A program made the position numbers and the translations under genes. From Acheta domesticus (Eukaryota > Arthropoda > Insecta > Orthoptera > Gryllidae): a stretch of DNA of 64,000 nucleotides. Of the stretch, positions 55,140 through 64,000 are shown piece after piece (the first letter of the stretch is position 1; every line of letters begins with the position of its first letter). The notes beneath the pieces are model-generated. The model made no database searches and was not told the origin of the DNA. It saw only the letters and a program-made list of their open reading frames with translations. The DNA lies in the NCBI GenBank assembly GCA_031308135.1, contig JAHLJT010009419.1, forward strand, positions 180,808,856 through 180,872,855. Direction: 5' to 3'.

Positions 55140-57620
55140 AAAAAAATTTTTCAAAATTGTAGAAGAAAGACGCCGAAACTTTTTTGAACTTTTCCAATTT
55201 CCAAAAAATAAGGGATTTCTTCGAAAATAACCTGTACCGTTCTCTTACTCGTCCTTTACGCTATCCGAGGTCAAAATTTAATAAAAAAAGTTGTTGTTTT
55301 TGAGAAAAAATTGTTTAAACAAAATTAAAAACTGCGAATATCCCACGCGAAAACTCAAATTTTTCGACAAATTGACCATGACTTTATTTCAAAATCTGTC
55401 TTTAAAAAATAGATTTCATTATGGAGCTAGTAGTGCTACTGAATGGCACTTTGGTCTCGGCTTGTCACATACTCTTGCTAGCTGCCATCTGTCGCTGCCC
55501 AAATTACTTTTTTTGACATTTTCTTAACTTGTCATAATCGTAGAACGGACATATTAATTTTAGAATATTAAAGAACACAAACACCTCGTTCTAAATGGCT
55601 ATTTTCTTTTAAAAGTTTGGAGCCGTTTTTAAGAAATTTGTGTATAAGCGCTACTAAAAATGCAAAATTTGAAGCTCTTTTTCGGAGGAATCTTTTGTGT
55701 TTTCGAAAAACCTTATTTGAAGTAATTTAAAGACTTTAACTCACAAATGCAATAGTGTAACTCACAAATTGCAGGAATCGTGCGATCTCCAGAATGTTAT
55801 TAAGTATTATTCGGTAAATTCAATTTCAAGGAACAAAAGGTGCCAGAGATCTTTTAAAAAAATTATATTTGTGTAATTTTTGAAAAGACGAAAAAATACC
55901 TCCAAATGAACTTTACGTCACATGAAAGAGTGCTATTAGCACTATCCATTCCAAAAGTTCCAAATTTTTTAACGTTTTCTTAATTTTTCAGTTTTCTAAT
56001 AGAACGGAAATATTTTAATAATATTAAAGAATAGAACCTTTTCCTAAATGACAATTTTCTTTGAAAAATTTGGAGCCGTTTTCAAGAAAATGTCGTTTCA
56101 GCTGTACTAAAAATGTGAAATCTGAAGCTCTTTTTCATGGAATTTTTTTTAGTTTTCGAAAAACTTGATTAGAAGTCATTTAAATCACATTAACTCACAA
56201 ACACAATAGGTTTACAAATTGCTGGAAACGTATATATTAACGGTGTGAGAGATCTTTCAAAAAAATTACATTTGTGTAATTTTGGAAAAAAACAAAAAAT
56301 GCCCCAAAATGGTCATATTAAACAGTGCAATTAGCACTCACCGTTTGAAAAGTTTGAAGAAAATAATTGGAGCTGTTTATGAGAAAATAGCGTTTGAGTG
56401 TTTCTGAAAATGCGGAATTTTGAGCAAGCTTTCACAGAAAACGGTTGAGTTTTCGAGGAACTTTATACGACATTATTTAAAGCACATGTACTCATCGTCG
56501 CTAATGTAAATATTAACGACATGAGAGCCAAGTCAAAAATATTGCATTTTTGCAATTTTTGAATTTGTCATTTTTATCATCTCGTAGAGTGCGTTTAGCA
56601 CTACCCTACCAAAAGTTTAAAGAAAAAAATTGGACCCCTTTTTGAGAACATATTTTTGTTATTTTTTAAACTTGCACATATTGCACGCAATATTGCGCTA
56701 AAACTACTATTTTTCGCAAAAATGTACATGACCTCAATGAAAGAATTAATTATAGACGACAAATTTTATTTGAAGGAAAAACCTCTATATTCACTTTTGT
56801 AGTTGTAGGAAGACGCCGAAAAAAAATCAAACTTTTGCAATTTCCGAAAATTTAGAGTTAAACTTGAAAATAGGACCTATGCCACCTTTATAAGTGTATT
56901 TTACATTATTCCGACAAAAAATTCAAAGAAAAAATTTGGTGCCGTTTTTGAGAAAATTTTGAAAATGTCCGGAGGGGCTTCATGTAAATTACCTCCCAAA
57001 ATTGATGAATATTCTTCAAAATCACAGAGCTACGACTCAGGCCAGTTCGACAGGGATTTCCTCAATTTGGACACAATCGTATGCATAGTTTAGGTTCACA
57101 TATACCAGACGGTCGCACAGACGGAGAGAAAAATCACTTTTGAGAAAAATCACTTTTTCGGTATCAGGCGACCCCGAAACGTGTATTTCCATTGAAATCT
57201 CAAAATCAATTTTCCGTAACATTACATAACTTTCCCCAAATATGTCTCCTCCGTATATACGTACGTATACGGAAAAGTAAAAAATCACTATCTTCAATGT
57301 ATTAGTTGTAGGAAGACGTCAAAAAAATGAAACTTTTACAGTTTTCGAAAAATCAGGCATTTGAAGGAAAATGAGTCCTACGCCATTTTCTTAAGCGGTC
57401 TTTAAGCAATCCGATGACAAAATTCATTAAAAAAATTTGGACCTATTTTCTTGAAATTTTTAAAAATAATCCAGAGACTTCATGTAATGTACCCCCCAAA
57501 TTAAAATTTCCATTTGAAATTCAAGGGACCTCCATATCAGCCAGATCGATTTAGTAATATTAAATTTTGAGAAATTGGTTGAACGGTTTAGGCGCTAGCG
57601 TTGATCACAGACGGACGGAC
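55140..57620 (+). repeat. Family-X repeat, copy X6: left arm of a giant inverted repeat
   Basis: From about 55,424 (gagctagtagtgctactgaa) this arm is matched in reverse by 57,690-59,370. Within it, a module of about 300-440 bp recurs in direct order starting near 55,590, 56,030 and 56,345. Each has tttggag, then a ctgaaaatgcg-like block, then gttttcgaaaaact, acattaactcacaaa-like text and aattacatttgtgtaattt-like text. The right part carries the standard X end (caagggacctccatatcagc, gcgctagcgttgatcacaga, then acgg units). Confidence 0.85.
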
Positions 57621-57689
57621 AGACAGATAGCCAGAAAATAACAGATTTGTGGGTCCTTGATACCGAAAAAACCAATTGAAAGCAAAACA

Positions 57690-59370
57690 TTCGCCTGTCT
57701 GTCCGTCCGTCCGTCTGTGAACACCACTAGCGCCTAAACTACTTGTATTATTGTTTCCAAATTGAAGAAACCCCCGTACATCCGACTCTAGTCGATGCCT
57801 AGAAATTTTGAAAAACTTTCTTCGAAATTTGGGGGTACATTACATGAAGCACTCCGGACATTTTCAAAATTTTCTCAAAAACCGCTCCACATTTTTTCTT
57901 TAAATTTCTTGTAAGAATAGAGTAAAATACATTTATTAAGGTGGCACACGTCTGATTTTCACAGTTAACTCTGAATTTTCGAAAATTGCAAAAGTTCTAA
58001 TTTTTTCGGTCTCTTCCTACTACTACAAAATAAAAGATAGAGATCTTTCCTTCAAATCAGATTTGTTTTCCATAGTGCCGTCTTTAATTAAGGCCATGTA
58101 CATTTTTTTGAATATTTTAGTAGTTTTCGCGCAGTATTGCGAGTAATATGTGCAATTTTAAAAAACTACAAGAACAAGATTTTCTCAAAAACGACTCCAA
58201 ATTTTAAACTTTTGGTAGGAGCTAAATGTACTCTGTGAGATGACATAAACGCCATTTGCTCTATTCTTTTGTTTTTCCAGAAATTACTAAATTGTAATTT
58301 TTTTGACTTGTCTCTCACGTCGTTAATATTTACAATAGCGGCGATTTTTTCACATTATTATAGTAATGAATACATGTGCTTTAAGTAAAGCTTCTCGTCA
58401 AGTAAAATTCTGCGAGAACTCAACCGTTTTCTTTGGAAAAATAGCTCAAAATTCCGCATTTCCAGAAACGCTCAAACGCCATTTTTTCATAAATGGCTCC
58501 AAATTTTCTCTTCAAACTTTTTGAACGGATAGTGCAAATTGCACTTTTTAATATGACGTAAAATCTATTTTATTTTTTGTTTGTTTTTTTAATTACACAA
58601 ATGAAATTTTTTAAAGGTCACTTACACCTTTAATATGCACTTTTTATTTATTTATTTACGTCAAAAACAGTTAAAAACTGTGTGTGACGAGCTATGGGGA
58701 GAAGTGAATTTTGTGCACGTTTTCATAATTCTGTGATCTATATCCTAAACCATATTCTAGTCGAATTTTGAATACAGAAAAGAGAGGTTTTTTTCAAGTT
58801 TTGTTGACAAAATATTCGCTCCTATATAATAAAATATATTTTCAAAGGTAAATTGGCTATAAATTCCTGCCCTGAACCCTCATGTTCTTCATGAAAGAAT
58901 AATACTTTTTGCTGCGATAATATGGAAAACGATAATTTGAATAACTATATTTCCCACTGAAATTCAGAAGACGTGCACAAATAATGAAGTTACATTTTAT
59001 CAGCAATTTGTGAACCCTATAGTATTTGTGAGTGTAAGTGCTTCAAATGAAGTTTTTCGAAAACTCAAAAACTGTCTGTGAAAAAACCTTCAGATTTCGC
59101 ATTTTTAGTAACGCTTAAACTCTTATTTTCTAAAAACGGCTGTAAATATTTCAAAGAAAATTGCCATTTAGGACGAGGTTTTATAGTTATTTAATATTCT
59201 TAAAATAATATTTACGCTCTATTAGGAAACCGAAAAATTAAGAAAATGTTTGGGCGACGATAGATGGTATCTGGCAAGAGTATGTGGCAAGTCCGAATAG
59301 CAAGCCGAGGCCAAGTGAATAGAAAACATACGGGAAAGTCTGTGCCGTTCTGTAGCACCACTAGTTTCCC
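57690..59370 (-). repeat. Family-X repeat, copy X7: right arm of the giant inverted repeat
   Basis: It starts with (gtcc)n at 57,690-57,712 and gtgaacaccactagcgcc, then mirrors X6. For example ctcaaccgttttc at 58,418 is the inverse of gaaaacggttgag at 56,436, and gtagttttcgcgcagtattgcg at 58,120 is the inverse of text at about 56,685. It ends near tgtagcaccactagtttccc. A ~350-bp retroposon (T) interrupts it. Confidence 0.85.
58637..58985 (-). mobile_element. Retroposon T, copy with (AAAT)n tail, inserted in X7
   Basis: The (ttta)n tail and cgtcaaaaacagttaaaaactg match 20,942-20,998. The opposite arm (X6) has no counterpart for this segment, so it is a later insertion. No coding frame. Confidence 0.65.
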
Positions 59371-59408
59371 TTTGTAAATGAAATCCACATGGCATTGGAG
59401 CAAAAAGA

Positions 59409-59499
59409 AATACTTGTTGATCTCTTCCTTGATATGTCAGAAGCCTTTGATACAATTGTAATTCACAGAAAATTACCTTATTTCCATCATGGTATTGTA
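59409..59499 (+). pseudogene. LINE reverse transcriptase fragment (motif A)
   Basis: About 30 codons read EILVDLFLDMSEAFDTIVIH then RKLPYFHHGI. The pattern L-D-x-S-x-AFD followed by ...KL-x5-GI is the first catalytic motif of non-LTR reverse transcriptases. Nothing else of the LINE is visible. It lies between the right end of X7 and the host gene. Confidence 0.7.
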
Positions 59500-59730
59500 G
59501 TTTTTAATTCTTCCCGCCATTTGTAATTTTCAATTCATTCTGTCCACCATGCGACTGAAGGAAGTTTGAAAACTTCACGATTTTCGCCATCGATGACAGT
59601 CGATTTTGTATCGAATACTGTTCGTCGATATTTATGTAAACAACTCGACTTACACGTCCAATATTCAAGATGTACATAAACAGTAGTAATAGTGTAAACA
59701 AGGTAGAAAACGAATAAAACACGAAACACG
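59500..59730 (+). promoter_or_regulatory. Likely promoter / 5' UTR of the C6orf89-like gene
   Basis: Non-repetitive sequence directly before the start codon, without an obvious TATA box. It is assigned only by position. Confidence 0.35.
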
Positions 59731-60133
59731 ATGCCTTCGAAAATGTCGAAAGGTGAAATCCTTGCTGATTATAAACATGAAGTAGACTCGCTCCGAAAAT
59801 TAGGGCTCGAATGGAATCTCACAGAAGAAGTCATTGATAAAATTATTGAAGATTCGTTCTGTCATTTCACTGGTGCTAAACGATGCGAAAGGAAGTCTTC
59901 CAGTGCAGTACAAAATCTTCAACATCATAAAAGAAAATGTAGTGTTTGTATTATTATGTTGGAGTTGCTATGTGTCTTCCTTATGCTGAGCTTATGTATA
60001 TGTCTACTTCTGTCTTTCCACAAACCTTCCTACAACTTTGCGGTAAGAAACGTTCAAGAACTGATATATCCTTCGATGAAATTGCTCAGATGGATGGCTT
60101 TACCTTTCGTTAGAACATTTCCATCCATAACAG
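59731..60133 (+). CDS. Exon 1 of C6orf89-like gene
   Basis: It encodes the N-terminal helices and the membrane segment, and ends ...FPSIT plus one base before the donor gtggga. The open frame runs 17 further codons into the intron, which are not coding. The donor was chosen by phase and by homology of the next exon. Confidence 0.85.
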
Positions 60134-63100
60134 GTGGGACATTGCAAAATTTTAAATTGTTTCTTGAATATATTAAATACATGTGATGTAGCAATTACTT
60201 CTTCCTTTAGAATTGCTTTTGTATTTTTAATTTTTGAATTACAAACCAATTTTTATGTGGAATGGTATTATAAATTGAAGCTTGATATATTCATTACATA
60301 TTTATATTTTTATAATCATTCTGAACTTGCTTTTGCTTTCTTACTAGAAAAAAAATCTGCTTCTACTAACAAAATTATGAAAAATAGTTTTCCTATAATA
60401 CATAATTTATAAAAATACCTTTCTAACTTTCAGTGTGGTATGATGAATTGTGTTTAGTACAAAATCCTTATTTTCGGCCAATGGATGTTAACTGTTGGCC
60501 TTGTGAAGATGTTCGTAGCATACTTGATCTGACTGGAGTGGACAATCCTCCAGATTATCAACCTCATAGTGTTTTTCCATATTTAGTGAAGGTAAATTAA
60601 ATTTATGTGTGAAGTTCTTTTTAAAATTCACATAATTTGGTGAACTGTATTTCAAAAATTTTTTTATAATTGTCCCAAAATTGTTTATTTTTGTGATATT
60701 TCTAAATATATTTGTGAGAGTTGATAATGAATAATTTTTGCATTTGCTTTTTTGTATACTTCATTATGAGAATAAATACTTTATATATATTTGAGCTGAA
60801 ATTTAAGATTGAAAAATATATTGTTTATTCAACAACAATAAACATTTCAAAAACTGTACTTAAAATCCTTGTTGTATCCACTATTACTTATAATGAAAAA
60901 AATAATTGCATTTTCAAATTTAGTTCTGATTCTCAGAATTATTCAAATTGGATGAGATGTTGGAATTCAAATTGTTAATATGTAACATGTACCAATTCAT
61001 GTATTGTTACATTTCTTGTGAATATCACACATTCTTCAAATTGTTGCTCATCTGTTTAAGCCTTAGGCCTGCAGTTCTATTATGATGCCTAAGTGACAGC
61101 AAAATCTTATTAAAAGTACAATAATCGAGTTAATAAAATTAAAAATCCATGTGTACTATCTTAACAATAAAGAGTAGAATGAAATATGATTTTAAAATGA
61201 TGATGATATCTTAGAACGAAATATGATTTTTAAAGTGTGCAATCGATTTTATCTCACCTATGTAACTTTTACAGGGTGCAGCAACAATAGTCACTTACGA
61301 GGAATTAAGAGAAATGTATTTTGCGTATGAAAAAATGCTCAATCGAGATTCTTATTCTATCCAGTCATCAGTGCCAAAGTGGAGGACTATTGCAGACTTG
61401 ATGAATCATAAATTGCATGAAAACCCATCACCAAATAAAGATGCTCATGTAGTGTGGTATGTTCATTCATTAATTTGGTTCAGCCAATAGAAATAAAATG
61501 GTTTTATTTGTTTCTTCTTATTTGTTGTTTTAATTTTCTGTAATTATTGTAAATTGTTATTTTCTCTTTAATATAAATTAATAATCTTTTCAAAAGGTTA
61601 TGTTGTAAGAAATTATAACTTGCCAATTTTATTTTATATATTTTAGAATATAAGTAATTCTGCATCAAAAGAAATGTTGGATTTACTTCATATTCAGTAG
61701 GCAATGTCATAATTTATTACATTGTTTCATTTCATCATAATCACTACCTTACACTTGTTTATCACAGCATAATCATCTTTCTCCCTTGCATTATATATTT
61801 GTCCTTCCTAACAACTTCAAATTATCATGCAAGTCCTGAGTAATAATTTTTTATCAAGAATTTTTAAATTGACTTTTCTTCTCACACTTCAAAAGCATCT
61901 TAACCAAGGTTGTTTTTCAAATAGTTTTAATTATGTATCAAATAAATTACAAAGTTAATTATAATTATTGCAGAATATTATTGCTGACATTATATCAAAT
62001 GAGCATCACACAATTCACATTGCATAATAGACATTGGCCTGTGAGCCTCAGCTTGACATCATTAAGCCCTTTCTTAAGACTTACCTAAGAATAGTTTTTA
62101 CCATTATACACTCCTGATTGTAGGTCCTGCTCAACAAATTCCTAAGCTGGCTTGCGATTGTGTTCTGTTCATTTTGTTTGGTGTGATTTCATAGCACAAG
62201 TTTAGCAGAGAAAATATGAATTCTGTTATTTTAACCAGGAGATTAAATCGATTGGAACCTGTTCGAGCAATACGAGAGCTATTTCCTCGCCCAAAGTTTT
62301 TATTGAACTCTGTGAATGTGGAGAGATTTATAATTATTGATGAACCTGAAACACCTCAATATACTTTAGTGAGTATCAGTGTTATTAATTCTTTTATTAA
62401 TTTGTATAAGTACACATTGATAGTGATTATTTTATAGCCAAACTTGATCACTAAAATCTATTGTATATTATTTAAATACTTTTTAGGGGCTGTCCATAAA
62501 TTACTTAATACAAATTTGGAGTATTTTCAATACCCTGTCTCCCCCTTGTAATGCAACCATGACACATGCTTAACCCCCATAAATAATTACATAACGATTG
62601 CAACAACAACCCCCCCCCCCAATGGTAAAAGTGAAAGTAAATTTAGCACAGTAAAATCAATTTGTATTTATTTTACTTGTGTTGTATATTAAAATTAATA
62701 ATAAAGTAGAAATTAGTTGGTGATGTTGGCTGCACCTAACAAGAAGATTGGGGCAAGTTGTGAGTGAAGAAAGAATGCTTGGGCAAGAAATGATCACAAG
62801 CTGTGCACACGCCATCATGAATGGTGCAAGAGTGAGAGTACAGTGCCAATTTAAATGGATTCTAGTATATACTTCATATCAGTTTTGAATATTTTCTTGG
62901 TAATTTTACAGATTCAAAACAAAAACAGAAGTTGAAAAAAATGTTTCTATTTATTGGAATGTTAGTTTATTTATGTTTTTAAAACGTATTAATTAGTTGA
63001 TATGTTAATGTTTTAGTACAGGACTCAAAAAAGGAATTATTTCAGCAAATGTTGCAAAATGTAAATAAAATAAATATCAGTGTTAAGTAACATTTAACTA

Positions 63101-63435
63101 ATACTGCTCTACCCATATGTAAAGCAGTGTAATTCTGCCTTAGACCCCCCCTCCCCACCCCCTCTTTAGCGTTATGTAATTTATGGACGACCCCTTATGA
63201 ATTAGTAATATGATCTAACTTTTTTAAGGATGTCGTTTTTTGCTAAACTTTTGAAAATCACTTCACCTTATTGTTTAATGTTTAATTGATGTTTGATGTT
63301 TATAGCCATTCCCTGAGGGATACAAAGTTTTCCTAATGCAAGGGAGTGGAGAGCGTCTCATTATTCTGGAACCAGTGGAAGCATGTGCCTTCAATTGTTC
63401 CAGGGTATCAGTATTGCTCAAACCATCGTATTTTT
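59731..63435 (+). CDS. C6orf89-like (bombesin receptor-activated protein) homologue, 3'-truncated by window end
   Basis: Coding exons: 59,731-60,133, 60,434-60,591, 61,275-61,456, 62,239-62,368, 63,306-63,435 (334 codons plus one base), all with GT-AG junctions and consistent phases (1, 0, 2, 0, 1). The first Met was chosen because the frame opens there; a second in-frame Met is four codons on. The N-terminus is an acidic helix-rich cytosolic-type stretch (residues 6-45). One hydrophobic segment at about residues 71-95, preceded by HHKRKC, suggests a single-pass type II membrane protein. The lumenal part has a CWPC motif in exon 2, RELFPRP in exon 4 and GSGERLIILEP in exon 5. This order and spacing match vertebrate C6orf89, a Golgi-associated protein reported to be induced by bombesin receptor signalling and to enhance histone deacetylase activity. 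Function in arthropods is not established. The last exon(s) lie beyond the window. Confidence 0.88.
60434..60591 (+). CDS. Exon 2 of C6orf89-like gene
   Basis: Acceptor tttcag, donor gtaaat. It encodes WYDELCLVQNPYFRP and the CWPC pair, continuing to FPYLVK. Confidence 0.87.
61275..61456 (+). CDS. Exon 3 of C6orf89-like gene
   Basis: Acceptor tttacag, donor gtatgt. It starts GAATIVTYEELREMYFAYE and ends KDAHVV plus two bases of a Trp codon. Confidence 0.85.
62239..62368 (+). CDS. Exon 4 of C6orf89-like gene
   Basis: The acceptor ttattttaaccag has a good pyrimidine tract and restores a Trp codon at the join, giving VVW-RLNRLEP. An upstream alternative at 62,206 also keeps frame but adds 11 residues that break the conserved W-R-x-N spacing. 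The exon ends TPQYTL before gtgagt. Confidence 0.8.
62486..63194. mobile_element. PIF/Harbinger-like MITE in intron 4
   Basis: A 709-bp element with inverted ends ggggctgtccataaattac and (inverse) ggggtcgtccataaattac, flanked by TTA at 62,483-62,485 and 63,195-63,197. A 3-bp TTA duplication is typical of PIF/Harbinger. C-runs lie near both ends (62,610 and 63,147-63,168). No transposase. Confidence 0.8.
63306..63435 (+). CDS. Exon 5 of C6orf89-like gene
   Basis: Acceptor tttatag, donor gtgagt. It starts PFPEGYKVFLMQGSGE and ends LLKPSYF plus one base. No further exon is visible before 64,000. Confidence 0.85.
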
Positions 63436-63789
63436 GTGAGTAACATTTTATAACATCTATAAATTCAGAAATATGATAGGCATGAGCGAGTGTTGTGAAA
63501 GATTCTGTTTAGTAGTTTTAATATATTTAACCTTACTTTTTTCTATTATTCATTGTTTTGTGTTTTCATGTTACAGATAGATATAATTACTTCTTTTATA
63601 TTGGTATCTGTGGGAAAAATTATTTAATATTTAGCACCATTAATCGGCAGCATCGTCAACATCATTGTCATAATTAGGTTAGATAACTTCTTAAAACATG
63701 TAGCTTTGGTACTACAACATCACATACTTTCTCACATTATTTTTAACAGCTCCACTATATTATACTGCTACATAAAAGTGCAAAAGTGT

Positions 63790-63905
63790 TTTCAACCTGC
63801 AAAAACATTTTCGGCACCAAGACTCAAACTCACGTTTTCTGAATTTACTCGGCGTGAATCTTACCTCTACACTACAAAACGCAGTGAGTTACAACCTTGG
63901 GCATG
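63790..63905 (-). mobile_element. tRNA-like retroposon in intron 5
   Basis: On the minus strand, ttgtagtgtagaggtaag (A-box-like) is followed by gagtttgagtcttggtgcc (degenerate B-box). The tRNA fold is not kept. Confidence 0.4.
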
Positions 63906-64000
63906 TAGTTTTGAAATATACATTTTTGCAATTTGCAAAACTATGGAGAATTTACTGAAAATGAGATTAGTACCATTTTTTACCGCCTTTTGTTACATAC

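Noticed and set aside
62206..62238. Upstream acceptor for exon 4 at 62,206
   Set aside because: In frame but adds 11 residues and has a weaker pyrimidine tract; the site at 62,238/62,239 gives the conserved Trp-Arg join.

Overview
This is eukaryotic nuclear DNA, almost certainly from an arthropod and probably an insect with a large, repeat-rich genome. The evidence is a low gene density, a spliced gene with GT-AG introns, AT-rich spacers broken by short CpG-rich islands, and a dense layer of arthropod-type transposons: tRNA-headed SINEs, Jockey-like and RTE-like LINE relics, TTAA/TA/TTA-flanked MITEs and a Ty3/gypsy element. The species cannot be named from the sequence. No bacterial operons, CRISPR arrays or rRNA genes are visible.

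Layout. 0-2 kb: a G-rich low-complexity tract and a 199-bp tandem repeat. 2.9-7 kb: a large fold-back element (arms about 2.88-4.18 and 5.55-6.96 kb) into which a SINE, a 650-bp TIR element and a B-type MITE have inserted, with a purine-rich GC island in its centre. 7-18 kb: mostly AT-rich spacer with two fused B-type MITEs (11.1-11.6 kb), a fold-back repeat (13.85 kb), a GA-rich microsatellite (15.4 kb) and GC islands. 18-23.6 kb: stacked repeats (LINE/SINE 3' end, GC island, a dense TCACTGA motif cluster, a TA-flanked MITE, a family-X repeat, a SINE, and a palindromic element with a TTAA-flanked MITE nested inside). 26.47-33.47 kb: one complete but frameshifted Ty3/gypsy LTR retrotransposon with a perfect 5-bp target duplication. 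Its pol order is protease, integrase, reverse transcriptase, RNase H, which is the Gmr1-like order and not the usual gypsy order. 34-59 kb: a piggyBac-like MITE, SINEs, a very G-rich island (38.7-39.6 kb), LINE relics, and many copies of a non-coding family (X) that ends in a roughly 3.9-kb inverted repeat at 55.4-59.4 kb.

The only convincing host gene starts at 59,731 on the + strand and runs off the right edge. Five coding exons encode a homologue of C6orf89 (bombesin receptor-activated protein), a short single-pass membrane protein. A PIF/Harbinger-like MITE sits in its fourth intron and a tRNA-like retroposon in the fifth.

Best candidates for something unusual are the integrase-before-RT gypsy element with a triplicated, displaced tRNA-Leu-like primer site, the TCACTGA cluster, and the family-X giant inverted repeat. 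Most other long open frames lie in GC-rich or microsatellite DNA and are not genes.
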